The notes: a model not told the origin generated them from the sequence alone. A stretch of 46,644 bases of DNA from Coriobacteriales bacterium (GCA_031288185.1 JAITRZ010000011.1:1-46644), one strand, 5' to 3'; positions 26,999-36,198 are shown, counted from the stretch's first letter. Made by a program: numbers and translations.

Positions 26999-27007
26999 AT
27001 TATAACA
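26999..27007 (-). promoter_or_regulatory. Promoter of the tRNA-Ile gene
   Basis: On the minus strand TGTTATAAT is a perfect -10 hexamer (26999-27004) with an extended TG (27006-27007). The tRNA begins 17 bases downstream, the expected distance for a short processed leader. No good -35 is visible. Confidence 0.7.
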
Positions 27008-27176
27008 GCAGGCCACTTCAAGCTCAGTAATATAACAAAAAACAAACAGAAAACCAATCATAAGACGATAAACAGCATCAAACCGGCCTCTCAGGGCGGT
27101 AAGCGGAGCAGCGCAATGGTTTTGAATACGTGCTAATGGGCCTTCGAAATCTGCTGGTTTAACCTGCTATTTTGTG

Positions 27177-28535
27177 TTATCTTTGTGCGTGTTTGGGCAA
27201 GGGGGCAATCAGCACAACCAACTCACCCTTAAATACCCCGCCCGTTTCCAAGCGCTGTGTTATCTGTTGCGCAAGGTCAGCGGCGAACCCGCTTAGTATT
27301 TCCTCATGCAGTTTGGTTAACTCGCGCGCCAGGGTTATCTGTTGCTCAGGAAAGACTTCGGCGATGACCGCCAGGCTTTTATGCGCGCGACGCGCGGACT
27401 CATAAAACACCAGCACGGTATGCTCCAGCCCAGCCAATGTGTCTAGGCGCTGGCGCAACGCTCCTGCCTTACGAGGGAAAAAACCGCCAAAGTAGAGGTT
27501 TTGTGCCTTGATGCCGCTGGCAACCAGAGCCGTCGTGAATGCTGAGGGGCCCGGTACTACCTCCAAGGGGATGTCCGCCGCTCGCAACGCCGCAATCAGA
27601 GCCTGGCCAGGATCGCTGATGGTTGGTGTGCCGGCATCGGTCACATAGGCCAGCCGCAGCCCCTGGCGAATCTGGGCGATTATTTGAGAAATAAGTTTGG
27701 GTAGGCGATGCTCATCGGCGGCAACCAGCGGCTTATGAATGTCATAGTGCGCAAGGAGCCGTCTGGTGACGCGAGTATCCTCACAGTAGATGCTGTGTGC
27801 CTGGCGCAGGGTTTCCAACACGCGCAAGGTAATATCCTTTATATTGCCTATAGGTGTAGCACATATTGAGAGCTTGCCCTCTCCAGGCACCGCAGTGTCG
27901 TCAGGCAAGCGGTGCTCCAGCCTATCTCCACCAGGCAAGCGATGTTCCAACCCGTCCTTGTTAGGCAGGCGGTGCCACTGGCCATCGTCTTGCAGCACGG
28001 CTATCACCTTGCCACAGTCAACCATTCTGCGATTAACCACCGTTCCGTTGGCCAAAACCGTGTGGGGGGCTATCTCCAACAAAGGCGTTACCACAAAATC
28101 ACGCCGCAGTGCCTGGGAGTGCGGAAGCGTTAGGAGGGCAGTATTGGTGACCACGCCTTCCATATCTATGATGTCCAGATCCAACGTTCGAGGCAGGAGG
28201 CTTGAGGGTTTGACAGAATTGGTGTTTGCGGTACCTGCCAGTCGCCTACGTCCAAAGTCCTGTTCAATCTTTTGCAGCTGTGCCAGCAGCTGTTGAGGGT
28301 TTAGGCTTGTTTCCACAAGGAGCACGGCGTTAAAAAAGAGGGGTTGGTCAGCGTTAAGGGCGGGAAGGGAATGATAGATGCGGCTTAAGCGCAGGGGTGT
28401 TATGTCGGGCAGCTGGCCGATGCGCTCGGCAGCGCGGCGGATGTTCTCAGCGCTTTCGCCCAGGTTAGATCCCAAAGATACTATCGCCTTATAGGTTTTG
28501 ACCGGTGCCGCCATTTTAGATAAATCATTTGACAT
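27177..28535 (-). CDS. Fused FolK (HPPK) and RsmI (16S rRNA methyltransferase)
   Basis: A 452-residue two-enzyme protein. Residues 12-185 are 6-hydroxymethyl-dihydropterin pyrophosphokinase: LGSNLGES start, YHSLPALNADQPLFFN, and PRTLDLDIID with the two catalytic Asp. Residues 221-452 are the RsmI 2'-O-methyltransferase for 16S rRNA C1402: start LSICATPIGNIKDITLRVLE, CEDTRVTRRLLAHY, YVTDAGTPTISDPG and the VVPGPSAF motif. A 30-residue linker of three 10-residue repeats (HRLPNKDGLE type) joins them; the DNA unit is 30 bp (27903-27974). Both parts look complete. folP lies 30 bp upstream on the same strand, so the folate side fits the operon; RsmI is unrelated in pathway. ATG 28535 has only a weak ribosome binding site. 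Confidence 0.92.
   Translation of the reverse strand: MSNDLSKMAAPVKTYKAIVSLGSNLGESAENIRRAAERIGQLPDITPLRLSRIYHSLPALNADQPLFFNAVLLVETSLNPQQLLAQLQKIEQDFGRRRLAGTANTNSVKPSSLLPRTLDLDIIDMEGVVTNTALLTLPHSQALRRDFVVTPLLEIAPHTVLANGTVVNRRMVDCGKVIAVLQDDGQWHRLPNKDGLEHRLPGGDRLEHRLPDDTAVPGEGKLSICATPIGNIKDITLRVLETLRQAHSIYCEDTRVTRRLLAHYDIHKPLVAADEHRLPKLISQIIAQIRQGLRLAYVTDAGTPTISDPGQALIAALRAADIPLEVVPGPSAFTTALVASGIKAQNLYFGGFFPRKAGALRQRLDTLAGLEHTVLVFYESARRAHKSLAVIAEVFPEQQITLARELTKLHEEILSGFAADLAQQITQRLETGGVFKGELVVLIAPLPKHAQR
27903..27982 (-). repeat. 30-bp in-frame repeats in the FolK-RsmI linker
   Basis: The element AGGCRRGCGRTG recurs at 27903, 27933 and 27963, exactly 30 bp apart. It encodes HRLP plus six residues, three times. 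The repeat changes length by ten residues per copy without breaking the frame. Confidence 0.88.
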
Positions 28536-28565
28536 TTTTATTGATCCAAACGTAGCGACATTTCA

Positions 28566-29471
28566 TCAGCTACACTCTAAAAGTCCTGCGTTGTCGGTTG
28601 TCGCAACTTCGCCAAAACAGCCCAAAGCCTCTAGCACTTTAAGCGCCTCAACCGTGGAACCAACGTCATGGACGCGCAACACACCGGCTCCCTGGCTGGC
28701 AGCATATAGCGCCGCCGCCAGTGAGCCGGCAAGCCGCCTATCGGGCTCTCCAACGCCGGTAAGTTCACCAATGAAGCGCTTGCGCGACCAGGCAGCCAGC
28801 AGCAGATAGGGTGGTTTGCCTAGATGTGCCAGCTTTTTTGTGGCTGAGAGCAGTGTGAGGTTATGCTCCCGATTTTTGCCAAAGCCGGGGCCAGGATCCA
28901 AACAGATACGCTGGCGCTTAACGCCAGCCGCCTCTAAGACATGGGCCCGCTCAAGCAAAAAGTCGCTGACCTCTGCAACCACATCTTTATAGTGTGGACT
29001 GTGCTGCATGGTCTGTGGCCGGCCTTGCATGTGCATGATTACGCAGCCGGCCTGGCTGCCAGCAGCCAGTTCTACCATCTGCCTGTCAGAAAATCCGGTG
29101 ATGTCATTGATAATTGCGGCTTTAGCCTGTAAACAGGCTGCAACGGTTTGAGGATGGCGCGAGTCGATAGAAACGCAGACACCCTCTTGCGCCAGCTCGC
29201 GCACCACGGGCAAAACACGCGCTAACTCCTCACGGGGTTCAATCTCGGCCGCTCCCGGACGGGTGGATTCACCGCCCACATCAATAATGTCCGCGCCGGC
29301 CATCAGCAATGCCCGCGCGCGCGACAGAGCGCGTTCAGTTTCCAGGTAGGCGCCGCCATCGCTAAAAGAATCCGGTGTCACGTTCAAAATGCCCATGACC
29401 AGTGGTCGGGGCCTGTCCCAATGAAAACCGGCGCACTGCCAAAGGTAGCGCCGCCCGCCATTCACGCTCAT
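28566..29471 (-). CDS. folP: Dihydropteroate synthase FolP
   Basis: A 301-residue TIM-barrel enzyme that condenses 6-hydroxymethyl-dihydropterin pyrophosphate with p-aminobenzoate, the sulfonamide target. Clear motifs are GILNVTPDSFSDGG, DIIDVGGESTRPGA, and the loop with SRKRFIGEL near residue 220. The ribosome binding site AGGGAG precedes the ATG at 29471. The partner enzyme FolK follows in the same direction, as part of the fused gene, so the two consecutive folate steps are encoded together. folE and folB are not in this window. Confidence 0.96.
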   Translation of the reverse strand: MSVNGGRRYLWQCAGFHWDRPRPLVMGILNVTPDSFSDGGAYLETERALSRARALLMAGADIIDVGGESTRPGAAEIEPREELARVLPVVRELAQEGVCVSIDSRHPQTVAACLQAKAAIINDITGFSDRQMVELAAGSQAGCVIMHMQGRPQTMQHSPHYKDVVAEVSDFLLERAHVLEAAGVKRQRICLDPGPGFGKNREHNLTLLSATKKLAHLGKPPYLLLAAWSRKRFIGELTGVGEPDRRLAGSLAAALYAASQGAGVLRVHDVGSTVEALKVLEALGCFGEVATTDNAGLLECS

Positions 29472-29713
29472 AGTTCTCCCTGTTTGGCCTGGCCTACGGA
29501 TGCGTTCCCGTTTTTACCAGGGCGCGATTCTACCCGGGCGGTGCTATCCGGCCTTGCCGCAAAGAACTGCCCAGTTTCAAAAGAGCATCCCGTTGTTGGT
29601 ACTATAGCCGATTTCGAGAGAAGAGCAACGGCAAGCACCTACTCCTGCCTTCAGATTTGAGATTGGGTGACAGTGAGCATCGCCCAGCGCCCTTTTGTTG
29701 TAGGGCCTCCAGC

Positions 29714-30940
29714 CTAAAGCCCATGGGCCTTGAGTTCGGCAACAAATTCGATATATAAATTAATAATATCAGAGATGCCGTCGTCAAGGGCGCTGCAGCC
29801 AAGAGAATCATCGTCAAGGGCACCATCGTGACAGGCGCTATCGTGGTTGGTGTCAGGATTATTGCGGGGGGTACGGTTTTTTGCGCCATTGTGGCGGGAG
29901 CCATCCTGGTCGATGCCAGGATGGTTCGTGTTGTCACCAGGGATGCAGCCCTGTCCAGGTCCGTTGGTCGGGCACCAAAAACGGTGTTTTTGTTGTCCAT
30001 GCGCCGTATCCTTGTGGGCACGAGGTTTGCGTCTTCGGTCAACCAGGTCGCTATGGGAAACACCCCTGCCCGCCCTGTCCCTAACTACGCCCCTGAACAG
30101 GCCAAAGGAGGAGGCGGAATCCACGGATACCAGGCCATCATTTGGGGCTTCGAAATGGCGGACAAACAGATAAAACACCGCCATGAGCACATCCTCGCTT
30201 AGTTTGTTCATAACCCCGGCATAGCTTTGACACCAGAGGGTATCAGGCAGTGGATAGCGGCGATTGAAATCCTGCATGGAGGCCGTTGTAAGCTGGCGGC
30301 AAACGTTGTAAAAATTGGGATGAGTATCACCCAACAGACGAAAACACGCATTGACAATAACCCCCATTGCCTTGAACAGGGGTGCCGGTATGCGCATGAG
30401 CGCGTCCATAGCGCGGGAACCTGCATGGGGGCTGGACATAGTAGTGATACTGGCAATATGCGGTGTACAGTCTTTTTGGGCCGCAAGCCTGCGCGTGTCC
30501 AGGCCGCCCTTGGAATGCGCGATGATGTTTACTTTATCCTGTCCCGTTTGTTCCAGCACGGCAAACAGGGTGTTTTGTAAAAACCGGGCGTTATCCTCAA
30601 CGCTGCCCCAGGCATCCTGAAAGCCATAATGTACACTGGCCCCGCGCGCTGTGAGCGCCTCTGGAATGCGTCCCCAGTATCTCAGCCGCCAATTGTCGCG
30701 AAAACCAATGCCGTGTACCAGCAGCAGCGGCCAGCGTGTTGCGCAGCTGTCGTCTGCTGCCGTGTCCGTCTCCTGCCCTTGAAACTGTGCGCCATGCGGC
30801 ATGTGTGCGTCACACGAAGGCTGCGCGTCACACGAAAAGTGCGCGTCACACGAAGGCTGCGTTCCGTGCGGTTTGGACGTAGTACAACCGTCGCCTGATG
30901 CCTCAGGAACCATTCTGTGACTGTCCGCACGTTCTGGCAA
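29714..30940 (-). CDS. Lipase-like alpha/beta hydrolase with repeat insertions
   Basis: A 408-residue protein with a triacylglycerol lipase type core. The oxyanion motif LLLVHGIGF (71-80) and the nucleophile elbow AHSKGG (Ser143) are intact, and Asp268 (APNDGLVS) and His296 (GVSHSDLVD) complete the triad. It lacks a signal peptide, so it is probably intracellular or exported by another route. The N-terminal 60 residues include three hexapeptide repeats of the SCDAQ type from an 18-bp unit. Between His296 and the last helix lies a low-complexity His/Asp/Asn/Gly insert of about 80 residues. The start is TTG 30940, with GGGAG upstream; ATG 30913 is an alternative. Substrate unknown. Confidence 0.82.
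   Translation of the reverse strand: MPERADSHRMVPEASGDGCTTSKPHGTQPSCDAHFSCDAQPSCDAHMPHGAQFQGQETDTAADDSCATRWPLLLVHGIGFRDNWRLRYWGRIPEALTARGASVHYGFQDAWGSVEDNARFLQNTLFAVLEQTGQDKVNIIAHSKGGLDTRRLAAQKDCTPHIASITTMSSPHAGSRAMDALMRIPAPLFKAMGVIVNACFRLLGDTHPNFYNVCRQLTTASMQDFNRRYPLPDTLWCQSYAGVMNKLSEDVLMAVFYLFVRHFEAPNDGLVSVDSASSFGLFRGVVRDRAGRGVSHSDLVDRRRKPRAHKDTAHGQQKHRFWCPTNGPGQGCIPGDNTNHPGIDQDGSRHNGAKNRTPRNNPDTNHDSACHDGALDDDSLGCSALDDGISDIINLYIEFVAELKAHGL
30804..30857 (-). repeat. 18-bp tandem repeat, three copies, in the lipase gene
   Basis: Units at 30804-30821, 30822-30839 and 30840-30857 differ at only a few positions (TGCGCGTCACACGAAGGC type). On the minus strand each encodes six residues around SCDA. 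Confidence 0.9.
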
Positions 30941-31258
30941 TCCCCACTCCCTTTCTTATAGGGACACTGCAGACCAATACCGCTCCATAATACCTGAAAA
31001 GGCAGGGCTGTTTTTGCAACAGATGCACCAAACCCAGACCCGCGCCCTGTCCAAGACGTCATCCCGATGTGATCATGTAGGCTTAGGTCGTCGCTTCGGG
31101 TGCGCTCACACAAGCTAAGACGATCCTATACCCTCACCGCAGGCCAAGTACTTTGTCAAGACGGCCCGGTGCGCTCACACGGGCCAAGGGTGCGCCGTTT
31201 GTATGCGCGCGTGTAAGGTGATACACTGGCAAAACGACGAATGAAAGGAGGTCGTTTT
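30941..31258. other. Divergent intergenic region with direct repeat
   Basis: These 318 bp separate the minus-strand lipase from the plus-strand adhesin. GGTGCGCTCACAC occurs at 31099-31111 and 31168-31180, 69 bp apart, and could be a regulatory site. A promoter for the adhesin is proposed at 31199-31227. I see no gene here. Confidence 0.65.
31199..31227 (+). promoter_or_regulatory. Possible adhesin promoter
   Basis: TTGTAT at 31199-31204 and TACACT at 31222-31227 are spaced 17 bases. The ribosome binding site AAAGGAGG (31244-31251) and ATG 31259 follow at normal distances. Match to consensus is moderate. Confidence 0.45.
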
Positions 31259-33952
31259 ATGACGTACCTGATTCGTGCTTGCAGTACGCGCCGTTATACC
31301 ATGCGCGTTTTGCTTACGGCATTACTCGCGCTTGCCCTTGTAGCCGGTTGTCTCGCGCTCGCGCCGCGCGAGGTTCAAGCGGCCGCAGACTCCAGCGCGG
31401 ACGACCATGTCTATTATGCGCAGGTCAAGTATTATGACCATATCCAGATGCGCTATGTTGTACAGCACGGCATTGATGAGTATTGGACAACTACCGGTGA
31501 CATTCCCATCGGCGGTTTTATTGACGGATCGGGCACTCGGCTGCTTGATCAGGCCTATTGTGTTGACGCAACGGTCGCTTTTCACAGTTCAGCAGAAACT
31601 AAAACGACGTATCCCAGTGGGGTTACCACCGATACCACCAACGCCGGCTATGTGGTTGCGTCGCCGCTGGCGGTTTCTCCTAACGTGCGCACCAACCTGC
31701 CCAGCTTGTATTGGCTGGCGGTAAACGGCTTTCGCGGTGAGCGTGGCGCTACCAACAACCTGGCAAGCATCCGTGCCGCCTATGCTGATCTGGAAACCCG
31801 TTTTGGCACTCCCATTGACGACACCATTGCCATCATGGCAACCAAGGCCGCCGTCTGGAATTTTACCGACCCCACCTTCGCGCTGCTTTCCACCAGTCTT
31901 GTTGCCAACCCGGCCAAGCCCACCGAGACGGAAAAGGCTCGCTATCAGCTGATGGTAGCGCTGATGAGTCGGCTGGTTACCGACGCGCGCGTCAATGGGC
32001 TGTCTCTTGCCACCACCACGCTCAATGTGACCTTCAATAATGGTTCTGCGAGCTTTACACAACCGCTCGGTTCCGGCTCTAACTGGTACTACGGGCCCAT
32101 TACGGTACAGGTGTCCGCATCCAACGGTACGGGCACTCCTGAGAACGTGTTTTTGACGGCAAGCGGTATGTATGCCTCTGAATTTGTTTTCATGAATAAC
32201 AACAATCCCACAGCCGTTCCCCTGCCAAAAGCCGCTATATATGGTTCAGACCAGCAGGCTCCCTTTGTTGGTGCGGGTGATCAGTTCTATATCATGGTGC
32301 CCGACGATGTCGCACGGGCCGGCGCCTGCGTAAACGTAGGCCAACCCAACATGCAGTTTGCCTATCTTGCCGTGCATGGTCTGGGCCGCTCTGCCAATGT
32401 CACTTATAGCGACACGCCCGCCATCATGGCCTGGCAAGGATCTGCGGCTTCATCAGACGGTACGCAAAAGTGGGATCATGTTCAGGCTTTCATTGGTTTT
32501 GTCAATAACATAGAAGCCAGCCTGTACGGCGAGGGCAATCTGTTTTTTAGGGGCAACAACGACGATGGAATCCTCTCGATAAGCAAGGCGGTAACCGCCA
32601 GCACTGATACGCCCAATGCTGGCAGTTTTGTATTTAAGCTAGAAGTCTTTGATAATAATCTACAGGATTGGGTGGCCGTGCCACTTCTTCCTGAGCCACT
32701 TGCCAACTACAACATCACCGGCAATGCGGGGTTAAGCGGTCCCAGCCCCGGCGGCACCTTTTCACTCGCGGACGGCGCGCAGGGGGGAGGTGTGAAAATT
32801 TTACACCTGCCTTTTGGAAGATACCGGATACTTGAGCAGCCGGGCAGCTCCTCAACGTACACAACCACCTATCAATTGGACACCCTGCCCGTTACTGCGG
32901 GAGATACGGTGGAGGCGGTTCTTGGCCCACAAACTCCCGGACACTCGCTTGTTTTTACCAACACGATTGTGCCCAAACGGATGTCTGGGCGTATTGACAT
33001 ACAAAAGACTGTGTTTGACGCAGGCGCGTCTGCTACAGAAGCCGGACCCTTTGCCTTTACGGTGGAAGCGTATGATGAAACTTCGCAGGCATGGGCACCT
33101 GTTCCCCTCATTCCCGCCCCCCTGGATAACTTTAATATATCAGGCAGCAGCGGCCTGGTAAGTGTTAGTTCTAACGGCACTTTTACCTTGGCAGGTTCAG
33201 ACGCTGTGAGCATTATCGGTCTGTCTTTTGGCCAGTATCGGGTTAGTGAGCATGTAGCCAGAGGCACCTATACAACCACCTGGCAGGTGGACGCGGATGC
33301 CTCTACAGCGGGCACTACGGCGGTGACGACGCTTGATGCCGGTGCCGAGACCCGCTTGGTCTCCTTTACCAACACGCTTATTCCCACAACAATAACCGGA
33401 AGCATTGACGCGCGTAAGGCAGTTGTTGCCGCCGCAGAAACGTCTGTCCAGGATGCCGGGCGCTTCACCTTTACTCTTGAAATGTATGACAGCAACCTGG
33501 GACAGTGGGTGGCGGAGCCGCTTGTGCCTGAGCCACTTGCTGGTGCCAATATCTCAGGTAGTTCCGGCCTTGATCACGCCAGTCCCTCCGGCACTTTTTC
33601 GCTGGCCGATGCAGACCAGGTACATATTTTTGGCTTACCCCTTGGCAGCTACCGCCTAAGCGAGCATACTGATAGCGCCGTTTATACAACAACGTATCAG
33701 CTTGATGCGGCAGGCGCGCAAAAAGATGTTGTGGTAGAGACGATGCTTGATGCCAATGACACCGACCACTCGGTTGTCTTTACCAACACGCATGTATCCG
33801 TCCCAGGGTCGCCCCAGAGCCCCAACAAACCAAACGGTACGCTCCCCGCAACGGGTGGTGATGCTGGGCTCTTGATCTGGTTTGCTACCCTGCTTGCCGG
33901 CGCGGGCCTTTTATATGTGACGGCAGGCATCTTTGGGCGGCGGACAAGGTAG
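31259..33952 (+). CDS. LPxTG-anchored pilin/adhesin with thioester-like and isopeptide domains
   Basis: An 897-residue surface protein. The signal peptide (about residues 1-40, cleavage after VQA) follows AAAGGAGG. A thioester-type domain has the Cys in YCVD (C101), but its usual Gln partner motif (TQxA) reads TKAA with K196 in place of Gln. Three tandem Cna-B/SpaA-like domains follow, from about residue 437. Each has an isopeptide Lys (K443, K583, K720), a Glu in YRxxE and a terminal Asn in FTNT, so cross-links can form. The sorting signal LPATGG at 862-867 precedes a membrane span and RRTR tail. It is thus exported and linked to the cell wall by sortase; no sortase gene is in the window. 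Confidence 0.9.
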   Translation: MTYLIRACSTRRYTMRVLLTALLALALVAGCLALAPREVQAAADSSADDHVYYAQVKYYDHIQMRYVVQHGIDEYWTTTGDIPIGGFIDGSGTRLLDQAYCVDATVAFHSSAETKTTYPSGVTTDTTNAGYVVASPLAVSPNVRTNLPSLYWLAVNGFRGERGATNNLASIRAAYADLETRFGTPIDDTIAIMATKAAVWNFTDPTFALLSTSLVANPAKPTETEKARYQLMVALMSRLVTDARVNGLSLATTTLNVTFNNGSASFTQPLGSGSNWYYGPITVQVSASNGTGTPENVFLTASGMYASEFVFMNNNNPTAVPLPKAAIYGSDQQAPFVGAGDQFYIMVPDDVARAGACVNVGQPNMQFAYLAVHGLGRSANVTYSDTPAIMAWQGSAASSDGTQKWDHVQAFIGFVNNIEASLYGEGNLFFRGNNDDGILSISKAVTASTDTPNAGSFVFKLEVFDNNLQDWVAVPLLPEPLANYNITGNAGLSGPSPGGTFSLADGAQGGGVKILHLPFGRYRILEQPGSSSTYTTTYQLDTLPVTAGDTVEAVLGPQTPGHSLVFTNTIVPKRMSGRIDIQKTVFDAGASATEAGPFAFTVEAYDETSQAWAPVPLIPAPLDNFNISGSSGLVSVSSNGTFTLAGSDAVSIIGLSFGQYRVSEHVARGTYTTTWQVDADASTAGTTAVTTLDAGAETRLVSFTNTLIPTTITGSIDARKAVVAAAETSVQDAGRFTFTLEMYDSNLGQWVAEPLVPEPLAGANISGSSGLDHASPSGTFSLADADQVHIFGLPLGSYRLSEHTDSAVYTTTYQLDAAGAQKDVVVETMLDANDTDHSVVFTNTHVSVPGSPQSPNKPNGTLPATGGDAGLLIWFATLLAGAGLLYVTAGIFGRRTR

Positions 33953-34013
33953 GGGTAGCGCAAGACGACAAGCACCAAAAAAGCGAGGGACTGATAAGTA
34001 GAGTAAAACGACG

Positions 34014-34910
34014 CTACTGCTGTGTCGCCGGCACAAAGCGTCGCCCAGTCAGTTGTTCATAGGCCGCGATATATTTTTGTGAAGTTTTTTGGATAATATC
34101 TGCGGGCAGATGCGGCAGGCCAGAATCCTGGCCGTGTTCTTGCCAGTAGGCGCGCAGCCAATCGCGCACAAACTGCTTGTCAAAACTGGGCTGGCTTTGG
34201 CCGGGGCGGTAGCTTTCTGCGGGCCAAAAGCGCGAGGAATCGGGTGTCAGCACCTCATCAGCCAGAGTAATCTGGCCATCTATCAGCCCAAATTCAAATT
34301 TGGTATCTGCGATGATGATACCTTTTGATGCGGCCAGGCTGCGCGCTTTTTCATACAGGGTCAGCGACAGGTCGCGCAGGGCGGCAGCGTGACGTGCGCC
34401 CAGCAACGCCTCGGATTGCTCAAAGTTGATATTTTGGTCATGACTACCCACGGCGGCCTTGGTTGATGGGGTGTAGATGGCCTGTTTCAGACGGCTGGAA
34501 TCTTCCAAGCCGGCAGGCAGGCAAATACCGCAGACGGTACCCTGTTGCCGATATTCCACCAGCCCGCTACCGGTCAGGTAGCCACGAGCGATGCACTCCA
34601 CATCGAACATCTGAGCCTTGCGCACCAGCATAAAACGTCCGGCCAACTCCTGCTCATAGGGCTTAAAGGCGCTGGGTAGCATCGCGCTATCAGCGGACAC
34701 CAGGTGATTGGGCACCAGGTTGGCCATCTGCTCAAACCAAAACAGTGACAACTGGGTTAATACCTGGCCCTTATGAGGGATTGTGTCAGGCAGTATATAA
34801 TCAAAGGCCGAGATGCGATCAGTGGCGACAAAGAGCAGGGTATCCCCCAGGTCATACAGGTCGCGCACCTTGCCGCTGAAACTGGGTTTGATGGTGTTGG
34901 TAAGGCTCAC
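34014..34910 (-). CDS. purC: Phosphoribosylaminoimidazole-succinocarboxamide synthase
   Basis: A 298-residue SAICAR synthetase, the step of purine synthesis that joins aspartate to CAIR with ATP. The sequence has the family start (FSGKVRDLYDLGDTLLFVATDRISAFD), the VRKAQMFDVECIARGYLTGSG segment and DTKFEFG. The start is GTG 34910, five bases after AGGAG. Length and end are of the long form typical of many Actinobacteria and yeast-like enzymes. It is a single purine gene in this window, with no operon partner in the same direction except the kinase gene 112 bp away. Confidence 0.96.
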   Translation of the reverse strand: MSLTNTIKPSFSGKVRDLYDLGDTLLFVATDRISAFDYILPDTIPHKGQVLTQLSLFWFEQMANLVPNHLVSADSAMLPSAFKPYEQELAGRFMLVRKAQMFDVECIARGYLTGSGLVEYRQQGTVCGICLPAGLEDSSRLKQAIYTPSTKAAVGSHDQNINFEQSEALLGARHAAALRDLSLTLYEKARSLAASKGIIIADTKFEFGLIDGQITLADEVLTPDSSRFWPAESYRPGQSQPSFDKQFVRDWLRAYWQEHGQDSGLPHLPADIIQKTSQKYIAAYEQLTGRRFVPATQQ

Positions 34911-35022
34911 ATTTTCTCCTGGTGTACGCTAGGGGTGTTATCCGCGCTGGGTATTACACGCCATCCCTTCGCCACGGGCGGCTGTTGCGCTCGACGGATC
35001 CGGGTAGATGACAAGACCTTCG

Positions 35023-36198
35023 CTACGGGCGGCTCAGTGGCAGGCTAACGGTAAAGCTGGCGCCCCGGCCAGGCTGACTGCGCACCTCAATGCTGCCGCC
35101 GTGCATGTTAACAATTGCGCGCACAACGGCCAGGCCGATACCCAAACCGCCGTGACCGCGGCTGTCGTCAGCGCGCCAGAACTTGTTAAAAATGCTTTGC
35201 TGATCCTGGGGCTTGATGCCTATGCCCGTGTCTTGCACCGTTAGAAGCGCGGTAGTGCCATTGCGTTGCACTTGTATAGAGACCGTGCCGCTTGCGGGTG
35301 TATAGCGTATGGCATTGGCTATCAAATTTGCCATAATCTGGCGTATCAAATCAGCATCAGCGTACACCATAACATCGCTTTGTGTCGATATGCGCAGGGT
35401 CAACCCCTGATCCTCAGCCAGTTGCCGGTAGCCACCCGCCAAACGGGCGCTCAGTTCGCCCAAATCCAGGCGATGAGGTTGAAAGGCAACCTTGCGGGCC
35501 TCCAATCTGGACAGCTGCAGTTGTCCTTCAATGAGCCTTCCCAGGCGCAGAATCTCAGAATTAAGCGCGTCAAGCTGTTCATTATCGGTAGGCAAGACCC
35601 CGTCTATCATCGCCTCCAGGTTGGCGCGTATGGCCATCAGGGGGGTGCGCAGTTCGTGAGCAACATCTGCGGTTATCTGGCGTTCATACTCGGTGTTGCG
35701 TTGGATGGTGCCTGCCATCTCGTCCAGGACGCGGCCCAAACGGCCAATCTCATCATATCCTGACAAACCGGTGCGCGCCGTGTAATTTTCTGCCTTGATC
35801 TCCTGCGCGGTTTTGGTCATGCGATCGAGGGGCCGGGTGATACCACGGGCCGCGTATAGTCCCACCGCTGTAGCCAGCGCAACGGCCAAAAGCACCGTAA
35901 TCACCAGCCCCAGATACACTGACGGCCCCAGGACGATACTCTGTGCAAAGGCCCAGGACATCTGGGTTAGCGCAAAAAACAGCACCGATACGCAGGCCAC
36001 TAACAAAAACGTTATCACAAGACGGGTGGCCGTAGAAAAGCGATGGATGCCGTAGCTTTCTGGCTCTTGGATACTGCTTGGCCTTTCAGGGATACCTTCT
36101 GGCTTGATGCCCTCCGGTATTTCTGGTTTGGCATCTGCCTGCTTTGGGCCGCGGTGGCACAAGGGCGGCTTTTCCTTAAGGGGTGTCTTGGGCGGCAT
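35023..36198 (-). CDS. Sensor histidine kinase, two-component system
   Basis: A 391-residue membrane kinase. The first 58 residues are a Pro/Lys/Glu-rich cytoplasmic tail. Two spans at about 59-79 and 88-110 enclose an outside loop of only about 10 residues, so the signal is probably sensed in the membrane rather than by an external domain. A HAMP linker follows, then HisKA with the phospho-acceptor motif AHELRTPL. The ATP-binding domain has the N box (NLIANAIRYTP) and the G boxes (DTGIGI, GGLGIGLAV). ATG 36198 lies inside the 3' end of the regulator gene, overlapping by 23 bp, with GAGG upstream, so the pair is co-translated. The cognate signal cannot be read from the sequence. Confidence 0.92.
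   Translation of the reverse strand: MPPKTPLKEKPPLCHRGPKQADAKPEIPEGIKPEGIPERPSSIQEPESYGIHRFSTATRLVITFLLVACVSVLFFALTQMSWAFAQSIVLGPSVYLGLVITVLLAVALATAVGLYAARGITRPLDRMTKTAQEIKAENYTARTGLSGYDEIGRLGRVLDEMAGTIQRNTEYERQITADVAHELRTPLMAIRANLEAMIDGVLPTDNEQLDALNSEILRLGRLIEGQLQLSRLEARKVAFQPHRLDLGELSARLAGGYRQLAEDQGLTLRISTQSDVMVYADADLIRQIMANLIANAIRYTPASGTVSIQVQRNGTTALLTVQDTGIGIKPQDQQSIFNKFWRADDSRGHGGLGIGLAVVRAIVNMHGGSIEVRSQPGRGASFTVSLPLSRP

Noticed and set aside
29602-30063. 153-codon frame inside the lipase gene, same strand
   Set aside because: It is an out-of-frame shadow of the repeat insert, without a start signal.
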